Assembly (NCBI RefSeq): GCF_900114345.1
Contig: NZ_FOZJ01000002.1
Span: forward strand, 1,178,001-1,242,000
DNA length: 64,000 nt
Direction of reading: 5' to 3'
Source of the DNA: Microbacterium sp. cf046
Lineage (GTDB): Bacteria > Actinomycetota > Actinomycetes > Actinomycetales > Microbacteriaceae
Part shown: piece after piece, positions 53,489-62,697 of the stretch
Layout of the letters: every line of letters begins with the position of its first letter
How positions within the stretch are numbered: position 1 is the stretch's first letter
The notes under the pieces: model-generated
What the model was told of the DNA's origin: nothing
The model's input: only the letters and a program-made list of their open reading frames with translations
Databases searched by the model: none
Made by a program: the position numbers and the translations under genes

Positions 53489-54334
53489 GTGAGCGAGAAC
53501 GCGGCACCCGACCACGCCGATCCCATCCGTGAGGCGGGTCCGGCCGCGCCGCCCCCGCCGCCACCGGCGGCTCCCGCGTACGTGCCGCCCCCGCTGCCGC
53601 CGTACGCCGCCGCATCGGTCGCGTCGGCCCCGCCGGCGCAGCCCGCAGCGCCGCAGTACGCGGATCCGGATTATCCCACGCAGCAGTACCCGACGCTGCC
53701 CTACCCGTCGCAGGCGGGCTCCGCCGGCCAGGGCTACCCGACGCCGCAGGGCTACCCGGCACAGCAGGGCTACGCGGCGCCACAGGGTTACCCGGCGCCA
53801 CAGGGTTTTGTCGCGCCCCCGCAGGGCTACGCACCGCCGCAAGGGTACGCACCACCGGCTGCGGCCTACGCACCGCCGCCGGGGTATGCGGCGCCCCCGC
53901 AGGGCTACGGGCCGTACACGCCTCCGCGGGTGCCGGCTCCTGCCTCCGACGGCGCGAGCCTCGGGATCGTCGCTTTCGTGCTCGCCGTGATCGCCGCGCT
54001 CGGAGCGAGCGTGCTGGGTTCGATCGCCGGCTACAGCATCGGCATCGGAACCGGGAGGGAGATCGCGCTGCGGCCGATGGACATCGACTTCGACTGGTCG
54101 ATCCTCACCCCGGTGCGCGGGTGGGTGCTGCTCGGCGAGCTGTCGTTCTGGGCGGGCACGATCCTCGGGATCTGGGCGATCGTGCAGGCGATCATCGCGA
54201 TCGTGAAGAATCGCGGGCGCGGCTGGGGCATCGCGGCGCTGATCATCGCGGTGATCGGTCCGATCCTGTTCGCGACCGGCGTGCAGGCGTTCCTGTTCGC
54301 CGGCTTCGCCTCCGGCGCGTCCGTCGGGGGCTGA
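53489..54334 (+). CDS. Pro/Gln/Tyr-rich membrane protein
   Basis: The 281-residue protein has a disordered N-terminal half of Pro, Ala, Gln, Gly and Tyr with repeated QGYPxP/QGYAPP units (about 80-145). A four-helix-like membrane half follows (SLGIVAFVLAVIAALGASVLGS, ILGIWAIVQAIIAIV, GIAALIIAVIGPILFATG). It resembles the DUF4190/DUF4064-type small membrane proteins that actinobacteria attach to low-complexity tails. The start is GTG. Its function is unknown. Confidence 0.75.
   Translation: MSENAAPDHADPIREAGPAAPPPPPPAAPAYVPPPLPPYAAASVASAPPAQPAAPQYADPDYPTQQYPTLPYPSQAGSAGQGYPTPQGYPAQQGYAAPQGYPAPQGFVAPPQGYAPPQGYAPPAAAYAPPPGYAAPPQGYGPYTPPRVPAPASDGASLGIVAFVLAVIAALGASVLGSIAGYSIGIGTGREIALRPMDIDFDWSILTPVRGWVLLGELSFWAGTILGIWAIVQAIIAIVKNRGRGWGIAALIIAVIGPILFATGVQAFLFAGFASGASVGG
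53728..53915 (+). repeat. Coding tandem repeats (QGYP/QGYA units)
   Basis: About nine short units of the type CAGGGCTAC plus CCG/GCG codons encode QGYP, QGYA or PGYA. They vary in length and sequence and are part of the reading frame. Confidence 0.7.
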
Positions 54335-54345
54335 GCCACCGCGCG

Positions 54346-54930
54346 CTACGCGCGCGGCGCGTGGTGCTTCTGCTGCGCGGCGAGAAGTCCTTCGTCGACG
54401 AGCTGTTCGACCGCATCGGCGGCATCGCCGAGCAGGATCGGCAGATTCTTGCGCTCGGTCGCGCCGAACGGCTCGAGCACCCAGTCGGCAGGGTCCTGCC
54501 GACCTGACGGCCTTCCGATCCCGACGCGCACGCGCGCGAACTCGACCGAGTCGAGCGCCTTGGCGACATCGCGCACGCCGTTGTGCCCGCCGTGACCACC
54601 ACCGGACTTCAGCTTGATCGCGTCGAACGGGATGTCCAGCTCATCGTGCACGATGACGACGTGCTCCGGTTCGACCCCGTAGAACTTCGCGAGCCCGGCG
54701 ACCGGACCGCCCGAGACGTTCATGAACGTGTTCGGCTTGGCGAGGATGAGCTTGGTCGAACCCGGACGCAGCCACGTCTCGGCCACGCGTGCGTTCGCCT
54801 TGTGCGCCCGGAACGTCTCGCCACGACGGGCCGCGAGCTCATCCATGACGAGCTGACCGACGTTGTGCCGGGTGAGTTCGTACCGCGGGCCCGGGTTGCC
54901 CAGGCCCACGATCAGCCACGTGTCTGCCAT
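54346..54930 (-). CDS. pth: Peptidyl-tRNA hydrolase
   Basis: Pth frees tRNA from peptidyl-tRNA dropped by ribosomes. The 194-residue enzyme has LIVGLGNPGPRYELTRHNVGQLV (Asn and catalytic His), KPNTFMNVSGG, VIVHDELDIPFD with the activating Asp, and SGGGHGGHNGVRD. It lies downstream of rplY, a common pairing, but a hairpin between them suggests partial termination. It converges on the Pro/Tyr-rich protein gene. Confidence 0.95.
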   Translation of the reverse strand: MADTWLIVGLGNPGPRYELTRHNVGQLVMDELAARRGETFRAHKANARVAETWLRPGSTKLILAKPNTFMNVSGGPVAGLAKFYGVEPEHVVIVHDELDIPFDAIKLKSGGGHGGHNGVRDVAKALDSVEFARVRVGIGRPSGRQDPADWVLEPFGATERKNLPILLGDAADAVEQLVDEGLLAAQQKHHAPRA

Positions 54931-54977
54931 GTCTCACATCCTGCCGGAAACCCTCCGTCCCGGCTTCGGGAACAGAA

Positions 54978-55004
54978 GAGGGGGCGCGGAATCCGCACCC
55001 CCTC
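54978..55004 (-). terminator. Hairpin terminator downstream of rplY
   Basis: GAGGGGGTGCGGA on the minus strand pairs with TCCGCGCCCCCTC with one mismatch in 13, followed by TCTTCTGTT. It lies between rplY and pth and would lower pth expression relative to rplY. Confidence 0.6.
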
Positions 55005-55018
55005 CCCCGAAAGCGGTC

Positions 55019-55669
55019 CTACTCGGAGTCGGACTCTTCCTTGGCCTCTTCAGCCTCTTCGGCCTGCTCTGCAGCGACCGCGGCATCCGCCTCGGCGATC
55101 TCGTCCTCGGCGGCGAGCGTCGCGGACGGGATCGAGATCGCGACGATCAGCGTCTCGGGGTCGACGACCAGCGACGAGCCCTTGGGCAGCGTGAGGTCGG
55201 CCGCCGTGATGTGCGTGCCCTCCTCGAGGCCCTCGACGTCGACCTCGACGCGCTCCGGGATGTGCGTGGCCTCGACCTCGAGCAGCACGGTGTTCGCATC
55301 CTGCGCGGCGATCGTGCCGGGGGCCGACTCGCCGATGATCGAGACGGGGACGTCGACCTGGATCTTCTCGCCCTTCTTCACGACGAGGAGGTCGATGTGC
55401 TCGATGATCTGGTGCACCGGGTCCTTCTGCACGTCCTTGACGAGCGTGAGCTGCTCGGTGCCCTCGACGTCGAGCTCGAGCACCGCGTTCGCGCGGCGGA
55501 TCAGGAGCGCGACCTGGTGACCGGGCAGCGCGACGTGCACGGGCGTCGTGCCGTGCCCGTAGATGACAGCGGGGATCTTGCCGGCGGCGCGGAGGCGGCG
55601 GGCGAAGCCCTTGCCGAAGTTCTCGCGAACCTCGGCGTGGACCTTGGAATCGATCTCTTTGGTGGCCAT
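55019..55669 (-). CDS. rplY: 50S ribosomal protein L25/general stress protein Ctc
   Basis: L25 binds 5S rRNA. The 216-residue long form has an N-terminal L25 domain (KVHAEVRENFGKGFARRLRAAGKIPAVIYGHG, about 1-95), a C-terminal TL5-type beta domain (VDVPVSIIGESAPG, ERVEVDVEGLEEG) and a Glu/Ala-rich acidic tail. AAGGAG lies 7 bases before the ATG at 55669. The frame continues upstream, but this start is the conserved one. The leader is about 180 bases and structured. Confidence 0.93.
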   Translation of the reverse strand: MATKEIDSKVHAEVRENFGKGFARRLRAAGKIPAVIYGHGTTPVHVALPGHQVALLIRRANAVLELDVEGTEQLTLVKDVQKDPVHQIIEHIDLLVVKKGEKIQVDVPVSIIGESAPGTIAAQDANTVLLEVEATHIPERVEVDVEGLEEGTHITAADLTLPKGSSLVVDPETLIVAISIPSATLAAEDEIAEADAAVAAEQAEEAEEAKEESDSE

Positions 55670-55797
55670 GGTGATTCTCCTTGCGGGCACGCGGCCCGTT
55701 CTGATTTCGGGCCCACGGGCCCAGGTATGGGGTCTGCATTCGACTCGAACGCGAGCGCGTGAGGAAAGCCGTGAGCCTGCATCACCGCGTCGATCAC

Positions 55798-55837
55798 GGA
55801 TGCCGCACCCAGCCGTCTCGGCCGGTGCGAGGCATCC
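55798..55837 (-). promoter_or_regulatory. Structured element in the rplY leader
   Basis: GGATGCCGCACC (55798-55809) pairs with GGTGCGAGGCATCC (55824-55837) apart from a two-base bulge; an inner CCG/CGG pair closes the loop. It lies about 15 bases after the predicted rplY transcription start. It may be a cis-acting leader, but this is unproven. Confidence 0.35.
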
Positions 55838-55858
55838 CTCGCCGAAGTTCAATCCCCG

Positions 55859-55864
55859 AGTCTA
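55859..55864 (-). promoter_or_regulatory. Candidate -10 TAGACT for rplY
   Basis: TAGACT would start transcription near 55852 and leave a leader of about 183 bases. The region 55670-55929 holds only this, the leader hairpin and the small-ORF promoter region. Confidence 0.35.
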
Positions 55865-55929
55865 CCAGCGGCGGCGCGGCGCAAAGCACCGCTACGATGA
55901 AGACGCCCACCCTGCGACCTGGAGGATCC

Positions 55930-56055
55930 ATGCTCGACAGCCAGACCATCTCGATGCTGCTCCTGGGTGCGATCGGCGTCATCGCCGCGCTGGGCCTGGT
56001 CGGAACCGTGCTCGCGTTCTGGTCGATGGGCCGCGCGGCCTACCGCAAGGACTGA
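55930..56055 (+). CDS. 41-residue single-helix membrane protein
   Basis: MLDSQTISMLLLGAIGVIAA starts a protein with one membrane helix (about 8-33) and a short tail ending RAAYRKD. GGAGGA lies 4 bases before the ATG, and TACGAT at 55893-55898 could be its -10. Its last 16 bases overlap the 3' end of gntK on the other strand. No family is recognised, but the ribosome-binding site and clean topology support it. Confidence 0.6.
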   Translation: MLDSQTISMLLLGAIGVIAALGLVGTVLAFWSMGRAAYRKD

Positions 56056-56570
56056 CTCCCTGAGTCGGCCCGTGCGCTCAGCCGGGCCACGATGTCGGCC
56101 ACCAGCGCGGAGGCCGAAGCCGACACATCCGCGACGAGGCCGATCTCGTCCCCGCCCAGCGGCTCGAGCGTGCTGAACTGCGATTCGAGCAGACTCGCCG
56201 GCATGAAGTGATCCGTGCGGTCACCGGCGCGGGCGGCGAGCAGCTCGCGGGACCCGTCCAGATGCACGAATTCGACTGCGGACTCCACGTCGCGGATGCG
56301 GTCGCGGTACGAACGGCGCAGGGCGCTGCAGGCGACGACGAGTCCGGTCGCCCGGTGGTCGGCGAATGCCGCCCCGACGGCATCCAGCCATGGCCATCGG
56401 TCGTCGTCGGTGAGCGGCCGGCCCGACTGCATCTTGGCCCGGTTCGCCTCGGGGTGCAGATCGTCGGCGTCGACGAACGGGACATCCAGCACTCCGGCGA
56501 GGGCCGCGCCGACGGTGGACTTGCCGGCCGCCGACACCCCCATCACGCACACCAGCGGCGCATCCGTCAT
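56040..56570 (-). CDS. gntK: Gluconokinase
   Basis: The 176-residue kinase has the P-loop GVSAAGKSTVGAALA near the N-terminus, DADDLHPEANRAKMQSGRPL with the gluconate-binding region, VACSALRRSYRDRIR and the lid HFMPASLLESQFSTLE. It phosphorylates D-gluconate to 6-phosphogluconate. The ATG overlaps the manD stop (TGATG); a GTG one codon earlier is possible. It closes the glucuronate operon although gluconate is not an intermediate of the UxaC-UxuB route. Confidence 0.92.
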   Translation of the reverse strand: MTDAPLVCVMGVSAAGKSTVGAALAGVLDVPFVDADDLHPEANRAKMQSGRPLTDDDRWPWLDAVGAAFADHRATGLVVACSALRRSYRDRIRDVESAVEFVHLDGSRELLAARAGDRTDHFMPASLLESQFSTLEPLGGDEIGLVADVSASASALVADIVARLSARADSGSQSLR

Positions 56571-57808
56571 CACCAGTCGTGGACCGTTCCGTCGGCGAGC
56601 CGGTTGAACGGGAGGTACGCCTGCTCGTACGGATACCTGCCCGCCTCGTCGACGTCGAGGGTGACTCCGAGCCCGGGCTGGTCACCGGGGTGCAGGTAGC
56701 CGTCCGCCCACGAGAAGCTCTGCTGGAAGACGGAGTCCGTCGCCGCGGAATGCTTCATGTACTCCTGGATGCCGAAGTTGTGGATCGACAGGCCGAGGTG
56801 CATCGCGGCGGCCATGCCGACCGGCGAGATGTCGGTCGGCCCGTGCATGCCCGACTTGATCTGATACTGGGCGGCGTACTCCAGGGTCTTCTTCAGCGGC
56901 GAGATGCCGCCCATGTGCGTGACGGCGCCGCGGACGTAGTCGATCAGCTGCTCCTTGATCAGATCCTTGAAGTCCCACACGGTGTTGAAGATCTCGCCGA
57001 TCGCGAGGGGCGTGGTGGTGTGCCGGCGCACGAGACGCAGCGCCTCCTGGTTCTCGGCCGGCGTGCAGTCCTCGAGCCAGAACAGGTCGTACGGCTCCAG
57101 CGACTTGCCGAGCTTGGCGGCCTGAATCGGCGTCATCCGGTGGTGCCCGTCGTGCAGCAGCGGAAGCTCCGGGCCGAACTCGTTGCGGACAGCCTCGAAG
57201 ACCGTCGGCAGGTGGCGCATGTAAGAGCGGGTGTCCCAGTCCTCCTCGGTCGGCTTCGCACCCCGGCGGGCGGGCTCGTGGTCGTAGCGGATGTCGGAGT
57301 CCTTGGTTCCCGCCGCCTGCGAGGCGATCCCGTAGATCGCCTGCAGGCCGGGCACCCCGGTCTGCACCCGGATCGACCGGTAGCCCTGCTCGAGGTGCGA
57401 GGTGATCGAGTCGAAGATCTCGGGAAGGTCCTTGCCGGACGCGTGGCCGTAGGCCATCAGTCCGCGACGGCTCGCGCCGCCCAGCAGCTGGTAGACCGGC
57501 ATCCCCGCCGCCTTGCCCTTGATGTCCCAGAGGGCCATGTCGACCGCGGCGATCGCAGCCATCGTGACGGGACCGCGGCGCCAATAGGCGGAGCGGTACA
57601 GGAACTGCCAGGTGTCCTCGATCCGGCTCGCGTCGATGCCGATCAGCAGCGGCGCGACGTGATCCTTGAGATAGCTGACGACCGCGAGCTCACGCCCGTT
57701 CAGAGTGGCGTCGCCGATGCCGACGTGACCCTCATCGGTCGTCATGCGCAGGGTGACGAAGTTGCGACCCGGGCTGGTGAGGATGACCTCTGCCTTGTCG
57801 ATGATCAT
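56570..57808 (-). CDS. manD: Enolase-superfamily mannonate dehydratase (ManD/RspA subgroup)
   Basis: The 412-residue enzyme has the enolase-superfamily metal ligands in [23 protein letters not shown] and [11 protein letters not shown]. The ManD-specific insert [10 protein letters not shown] is present, and [17 protein letters not shown] carries the catalytic His. D-mannonate to 2-keto-3-deoxygluconate is the expected reaction and fits UxaC and UxuB upstream; it replaces classical UxuA. Members with Pro after the HG, as here (HGP), may be the low-efficiency or gluconate-active type (from memory). The ATG at 57808 has GGAAGGA 9 bases upstream. Confidence 0.9.
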   Translation of the reverse strand: MIIDKAEVILTSPGRNFVTLRMTTDEGHVGIGDATLNGRELAVVSYLKDHVAPLLIGIDASRIEDTWQFLYRSAYWRRGPVTMAAIAAVDMALWDIKGKAAGMPVYQLLGGASRRGLMAYGHASGKDLPEIFDSITSHLEQGYRSIRVQTGVPGLQAIYGIASQAAGTKDSDIRYDHEPARRGAKPTEEDWDTRSYMRHLPTVFEAVRNEFGPELPLLHDGHHRMTPIQAAKLGKSLEPYDLFWLEDCTPAENQEALRLVRRHTTTPLAIGEIFNTVWDFKDLIKEQLIDYVRGAVTHMGGISPLKKTLEYAAQYQIKSGMHGPTDISPVGMAAAMHLGLSIHNFGIQEYMKHSAATDSVFQQSFSWADGYLHPGDQPGLGVTLDVDEAGRYPYEQAYLPFNRLADGTVHDW

Positions 57809-57842
57809 GGGTGGGGTTCCTTCCGTGGTTCGCGGGTCTCGG

Positions 57843-59309
57843 TCACGCCGACGGCGCGGGACCGGACGTCGGGTCGGTCGCACGGAAGGCCGCCGTGCTC
57901 AGCGAGGGATCGATCGGCTCGCCGTCCTCTCCCCTGGCTTCGCGGCGCGCGGCGATCTCGGCGACGATCTCGCCGTGCCGTGCGTCGGTCAGCGGATAGA
58001 AGAACATGATGACGATCGCGATCAGCGCGGCGACTGCCGGCAGCAGACCGGCAGCGGCACGGATTCCCCACTCCGCCGACTCGGCCTGGACCTCCGCTCC
58101 GGCGGCGTAGCCTCCGATGGCGAGTGCGTATGCGGCGAGCGCGCCGCCCACGGCCTGGCCGGTCTTGCGGGTGAAGGAGAAGAGCGCGTAGATGATGCCT
58201 TCGGCGCGGACGCCGGTCTTCCACTCGCCGTATTCGACGGTGTCGGCCTCGAGTGCCCAGACGAGCATGTTCACCAGAGCGATGCCGACCTGGCACAGGA
58301 CGAGTCCGGTGAAGGCGACCGGTGCTGCACTCGGCGGCGAGAGGAAGACCATGAGGCCGCCGATGATCATCACGACGCCGCCGGCGATGTAGCCGTTGCG
58401 CTTGCCGAACCGGCGCACGATCGTGGGCACGATCGCCGCGAGCCCGAACACGAGCCCGATCTGGATGAGCGACAGGACGGCGTACAGCGGCAGGGCGTGC
58501 AGGACGTCGCGCAGGTAGTACAGCTGCACCGTGCTCAGCGCGAGCATGCCGGTCAGGAAGGTGAAGGAGCTCACGCACAGCATCAGCAGCGGCCGGTTGC
58601 TCTTGAGGATGGCGAAGCTCTGCTTCATGGTCACCCTGGGGACGTCGCGGACGACCGTCTCCTTCGCCGTGAAGAACGTGAACAGGTACAGCCCGAAGCC
58701 CACGACGACGAAGCCGAGCGTCATGAAGGTGAAGATCGACTGCAGGTCGTTCTCCGGCGTGATCAGCGGCGCGACGAAGATGCCGAGCGCAGCGCCCACC
58801 AGCACGGCACCGACGGTTCGCGCGCTGGCGAGCTTCGCGCGCTCCCCCGCGTTGCGGGTCATCGCCCCGGCCAGTGAGCCGTACGGGATGTTCACCAGGC
58901 TGTACGCCAGCCCCAGTGCGGCATAGGTCAGGTAGGCGTAGAGCAGCATCCCGGATTCGCCGATCTGCGGCACCGAGAACGTCGCGACGCTCAGCAGCAG
59001 CAGCGGCAGCGATCCGAACAGGATGAAGGGCCGGAACTTGCCGAAGCGCTTGCTGTAGGTGCGGTCGACGACGCGGCCGGCGAAGATGTCGGCGAACGCG
59101 TCGAACACGCGGACGACCAGCAGCAGCGTTCCGGCGGCCGCCGCGGAGATGCCAGCGACATCCGTGTAGTACACGAGGAGGAACATCGTCGCCGTGGTGA
59201 ACGCGAGGTTGTTGGCCGCGTCGCCTGCGCCGTAGCCGACGACGCTCAGCGCGCTCAGCTTCTTCGGTGTGGCACCCGATGGGGCCTGGGTCTGAACTGC
59301 AGTGGTCAT
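57843..59309 (-). CDS. GPH-family glycoside/glucuronide:cation symporter (UidB-like)
   Basis: The 488-residue protein has 12 membrane helices in the glycoside-pentoside-hexuronide pattern. It opens [20 protein letters not shown], with [30 protein letters not shown] in the first half and [29 protein letters not shown] in the second. Its place right after uidA argues for beta-glucuronide uptake. AAGGAAG lies 5 bases before the ATG. Confidence 0.92.
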   Translation of the reverse strand: MTTAVQTQAPSGATPKKLSALSVVGYGAGDAANNLAFTTATMFLLVYYTDVAGISAAAAGTLLLVVRVFDAFADIFAGRVVDRTYSKRFGKFRPFILFGSLPLLLLSVATFSVPQIGESGMLLYAYLTYAALGLAYSLVNIPYGSLAGAMTRNAGERAKLASARTVGAVLVGAALGIFVAPLITPENDLQSIFTFMTLGFVVVGFGLYLFTFFTAKETVVRDVPRVTMKQSFAILKSNRPLLMLCVSSFTFLTGMLALSTVQLYYLRDVLHALPLYAVLSLIQIGLVFGLAAIVPTIVRRFGKRNGYIAGGVVMIIGGLMVFLSPPSAAPVAFTGLVLCQVGIALVNMLVWALEADTVEYGEWKTGVRAEGIIYALFSFTRKTGQAVGGALAAYALAIGGYAAGAEVQAESAEWGIRAAAGLLPAVAALIAIVIMFFYPLTDARHGEIVAEIAARREARGEDGEPIDPSLSTAAFRATDPTSGPAPSA

Positions 59310-59346
59310 GGTGGCTTCCTTGCCTGTGGGAGGAGTGGTCGGTCGG

Positions 59347-61125
59347 TCAGTCGGCGTCGCGCAGGGTGGTCCAGCGGGTGCGGAGAGCGTGGGCGGCGGC
59401 CTTCGGCTTGCGGTCGCGCGTGAACACGCCCTTCTTGTTGCCGTCGACGCGGGCGAATCCGTTCTTGGTCTGGAAGTCGGCGAAGTTCCACACCTGCTCG
59501 CCCACGATGGCCGGGATGCGGTCATGCACGCGGTGATACATGTCGAGGAAGCTCGTCTGGTACTCCTCGGTGAAGGGCACGTCATAGATCGAGTGGTACC
59601 CGGCGACGGTGTCGGCCCCGTACTCGGTCATGATCAGGGGGCGGGCGAACTTCTCCTGCCACCCGAGCAGCTCCGCCTCGAGCTTGCGCTCCGCGGACTT
59701 GAGGTCGCCGGAGTCCACGTACCAGCCGTAGTAGCGGTTGAGGCAGATCACGTCGAACAGATCGGCGATCCGGTCGTGCTCGTGATTCGAGAACATCACG
59801 TTCACGAACGTGACCGGTCGCGTCGGGTCGAGCTCGCGGGTGAGGTTCACGAGCGGTTCGAAGTACTCGCGCGCGCCCTCCTCATTGGATGCCGGCTCGT
59901 TCGTGATCGACCACAGCACGACGCTGGGGTGGTTCTTGTCCCGTGCGACGAGTTCGCGGATCGCCTGGGCGTGCGTCTCGCGGGTGCGGTCGTTGATGGT
60001 CTCGGGCGAGAACGTCGGCAGTGCCTGGCCGCCGAAGATCCCTCCGCCCATCGCGAGGTTGAGTCCGACGGCGCCGACCTCGTCGATGACGACGATGCCG
60101 TGGCGGTCCGCGAACTCCATGACCTCTTCGGCATAGGGATAGTGCGACGTGCGGAAGGAGTTGGCGCCGATCCAGTCCATGAGCTGGAAGTCGTGCACCA
60201 GGTAGGCGTTGTCATGGCCCTTGCCGCGGATCGCGCTGTCCTCGTGTCGACCGAAGCCGGTGAAGTAGAAGGGCGCGCCGTTGATCAGGAACTCGGTCCC
60301 ACGGACCTCGATCGTGCGGACGCCGACCGGGATCGAGTACTCGTCCACGATCTCGTCGCCGGTGAGCGCCTGGACGGTGAGGCTGTAGAGGTACGCGGCG
60401 CCGGGCTGCCAGAGACGGACGTCGTCGACGCGCAGGACACCCGCGACTCCGGTCGAGGTCGCGACGATCTCGCCGTCGGCGTCCTGGAGTGAGACACGGA
60501 CGGAATCGGCGCCGGTCGTCTCCACGTCGTAGCCGACGAGGCCGGTGGAGCCGTCGAGATCCGTCGTCACGGTGACGTCGGAGACCCGCACCGCCGGCGC
60601 GCTGTACAGCCAGACCGAGCGAGCGAGCCCGGCGTAGTTGAAGAAGTCGTGCAGGTAGTCCTGCTTCCGGCCGCCGTCGTCGGTCACGGTGATCTGCCCC
60701 GGCGGGATCGTGACGTTCGTCAGCTCGTTGTTCACGCCGACCGTCAGACGGAACTCACCGCCCGCGGTGACGGCGTCGGTGATGTCGGCTTCGAACGGCG
60801 TGTAGCCGCCGACGTGCTCGACGACCTTCGTGCCGTCGACGTACACCACGCCCTCGTGGGTGGCGGCGTCGAGACGGATGAAGACCCGCTCACTTGCCCA
60901 GCCGCGCGGGACCCGGACCGTTCGCTGGTACCAGACCCAGCCGACGTGGTCGCGGATCGCGGCATCGGCGAACAGGTCGTTGTAGCTCGCCGGCACGGCG
61001 GCCTCGAGGCTGGTCGACAGGGGTCCGCTCCATGGCGAATCGCTGACGGCCGTGTCGATCGCGAACTTCCAGAGTCCGTCGAGGCTGACGAGCTCCCGCG
61101 TGGGGCTTGTCCGGGGCTTCAGCAT
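59347..61125 (-). CDS. uidA: Beta-glucuronidase (GH2)
   Basis: UidA releases D-glucuronate from beta-glucuronides. The 592-residue protein has the GH2 sugar-binding, Ig-like and barrel domains. The acid/base is Glu410 in WSITNEPASN and the nucleophile Glu501 in IMTEYGADT. The NxKG motif (Asn563-Lys564-Lys565-Gly566), which binds the uronate carboxylate, marks it as a glucuronidase rather than a galactosidase. There is no signal peptide, so it acts in the cytoplasm after uptake. AGGAAGG lies 8 bases before the ATG. The LacI-type operators lie upstream. Confidence 0.96.
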   Translation of the reverse strand: MLKPRTSPTRELVSLDGLWKFAIDTAVSDSPWSGPLSTSLEAAVPASYNDLFADAAIRDHVGWVWYQRTVRVPRGWASERVFIRLDAATHEGVVYVDGTKVVEHVGGYTPFEADITDAVTAGGEFRLTVGVNNELTNVTIPPGQITVTDDGGRKQDYLHDFFNYAGLARSVWLYSAPAVRVSDVTVTTDLDGSTGLVGYDVETTGADSVRVSLQDADGEIVATSTGVAGVLRVDDVRLWQPGAAYLYSLTVQALTGDEIVDEYSIPVGVRTIEVRGTEFLINGAPFYFTGFGRHEDSAIRGKGHDNAYLVHDFQLMDWIGANSFRTSHYPYAEEVMEFADRHGIVVIDEVGAVGLNLAMGGGIFGGQALPTFSPETINDRTRETHAQAIRELVARDKNHPSVVLWSITNEPASNEEGAREYFEPLVNLTRELDPTRPVTFVNVMFSNHEHDRIADLFDVICLNRYYGWYVDSGDLKSAERKLEAELLGWQEKFARPLIMTEYGADTVAGYHSIYDVPFTEEYQTSFLDMYHRVHDRIPAIVGEQVWNFADFQTKNGFARVDGNKKGVFTRDRKPKAAAHALRTRWTTLRDAD

Positions 61126-61197
61126 GATGGTCTGCCTTCCTGCGCGTCGTTGCGATGACGCGTCGCTGCGTTCGATGTCTGCCGTGGTTCCCTGTTG

Positions 61198-61209
61198 GCA
61201 ACCGGTTGC
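61198..61209. promoter_or_regulatory. LacI-type operator 1 upstream of uidA
   Basis: GCAACCGGTTGC is a perfect 12-base dyad with the central CG typical of LacI-family sites. It lies 73 bases before the uidA start and 46 bases (centre to centre) from operator 2. Confidence 0.65.
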
Positions 61210-61242
61210 GTATTCCTCAGTGAATCACATTCTGGTTAAATC

Positions 61243-61256
61243 GGCAACCGATTGCC
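61243..61256. promoter_or_regulatory. LacI-type operator 2 upstream of uidA
   Basis: GGCAACCGATTGCC is a 14-base dyad with one central mismatch, sharing CAACCG.TTGC with operator 1. It lies just after the uxuB stop. Two spaced copies suggest looping or cooperative binding by one repressor that is not encoded in the window. Confidence 0.65.
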
Positions 61257-61272
61257 AAGATCGTTTCTCTGC

Positions 61273-62697
61273 TCAGGGATGAGCGAAGCGTGCCGCGGCA
61301 CGAGAGACCGCGGTGACGACCGCCGGGTCGACGGCGAGCTCGCCGTCGACCAGACGCAGCAGCGCGATCACGCCGTGCTCGCCGAGCTCGGAGGCCGCTG
61401 CGGCGACCGTCTCGGCCGACCGATCCACCGGCAGCCGGCCATCCCTCGCCGCGGCGATCCACGCGCCGAGGACCCGGACGGATGCGGCGCCGTCGCGCCC
61501 TGCAAGCCGCTCTGCCTTCAGCACCGGGGCGATGCGGACGCGCAGCTTCGTCGTGCCGTCCTGACCGATCTGGTCGAGCAGGTGCTGGATGCGCGCGTTG
61601 TCGAAGCGGTCCAGCAGCGCGTCTCGATAGGCCGACAGGTCGAGCTGCGCCGACGGCAGATGCCGTGTCGCCTCGTCCCAGAATTCCTCCACCCAGGACC
61701 GGATCGCAGGATCTCCGATGGCCTGAGCGACGGTACGATGGCCGCGCGCGGCGCCCGCGTATGCCAGTAGCGAATGCGAACCGTTCAGCAGCCACAGCTT
61801 GCGGCGCTCGAACGGCTCGATGTCATCGACGAACCGCGCCCCGCCGTGCTCCCAGTCGGGGCGGCCGCTGCGGAACTCGCCGCAGAGCACCCAGTCGTGG
61901 AACGGCTCGGTGACGACGGGTGATCGGTCGTGCCAGCCCATTGCGGCGGCGACCGCCGCGGCATCCGCGTCGGTGATCTTCGGCGTGATGCGATCGACCG
62001 ATGTCGAGACGAAGGTGACGTGGTCGACGAGGTGTGCACGCGCGTCGCCCGCTCCCGCCATCTCAGCCAGTGCGAGCATGGCGCTGCGCGTGAGCTCGCC
62101 GTTGTCGGGCAGGTTGTCGCACGACACGATCGCGAGGTCATCGGCTCCCCCGCGACGCCGGGCCTCGACGCCGGCGAGCAGCCGCGCGAGCGCGGTCCGC
62201 GGGGCGTCACGCAGGTCGAACCGGGTGGAGCGCAGATTGCGACGGAGCCAGTCGATGTCCGCCGCGACGTCAGGATTCGACAGGTCGGGCCGCCCGTCCG
62301 CATCGAGTGCGTAGCCCGGCTCGGTGATCGTGAGCGTGGCAAGCGTCGTCGCGGGTGCGGCGAGGGTCTCGATCAGCCGATCGACGCGGCCGCCGTCGAC
62401 GGCCTCGGCGATGCTCTCGATCACGCTGATGTCGTCGCGCTCGGCGGAACGCACCACCAGCGAGTAGAGCCCGCCCTGCGCCGCCAGCTGCTCCGCGGCC
62501 AGGGCGCTGCGACCGGTGAAGGCGGCGATCCCCCACTCGGCGGCATCCGAGGCGACCGCCGTGTACCACGCCTGGTGGGCGCGATGGAATGCGCCCAGCC
62601 CGAGGTGCGCGATCCGCACCGGGGCCGGTCGGCTCCGCACTCCCGTGCGGGCCTCGAGGACGCTGCGATCCAGCGTGGCGAGGGTCTCGACGCTCAC
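61273..62697 (-). CDS. uxuB: Fructuronate reductase (mannitol dehydrogenase family)
   Basis: The enzyme reduces D-fructuronate to D-mannonate with NADH. The 474-residue protein has the N-terminal dinucleotide-binding segment VRIAHLGLGAFHRAHQAWYT, VSCDNLPDNGELTRSAML and the long-chain dehydrogenase signature KLWLLNGSHSLLAYAG with catalytic Lys, Asn and His. The family includes mannitol and tagaturonate enzymes; the operon favours fructuronate. The GTG at 62697 overlaps the uxaC stop (GTGA). Confidence 0.92.
   Translation of the reverse strand: MSVETLATLDRSVLEARTGVRSRPAPVRIAHLGLGAFHRAHQAWYTAVASDAAEWGIAAFTGRSALAAEQLAAQGGLYSLVVRSAERDDISVIESIAEAVDGGRVDRLIETLAAPATTLATLTITEPGYALDADGRPDLSNPDVAADIDWLRRNLRSTRFDLRDAPRTALARLLAGVEARRRGGADDLAIVSCDNLPDNGELTRSAMLALAEMAGAGDARAHLVDHVTFVSTSVDRITPKITDADAAAVAAAMGWHDRSPVVTEPFHDWVLCGEFRSGRPDWEHGGARFVDDIEPFERRKLWLLNGSHSLLAYAGAARGHRTVAQAIGDPAIRSWVEEFWDEATRHLPSAQLDLSAYRDALLDRFDNARIQHLLDQIGQDGTTKLRVRIAPVLKAERLAGRDGAASVRVLGAWIAAARDGRLPVDRSAETVAAAASELGEHGVIALLRLVDGELAVDPAVVTAVSRAAARFAHP

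Noticed and set aside
53728..53915. Short tandem repeats that might be a CRISPR array
   Set aside because: Units are irregular, in frame, and encode QGYP/QGYA; there are no unique spacers and no cas genes. No CRISPR was found elsewhere.
57843..57845. Possibility that the GPH symporter is a drug MFS pump
   Set aside because: The conserved GPH blocks and the place between uidA and manD fit glucuronide uptake much better.
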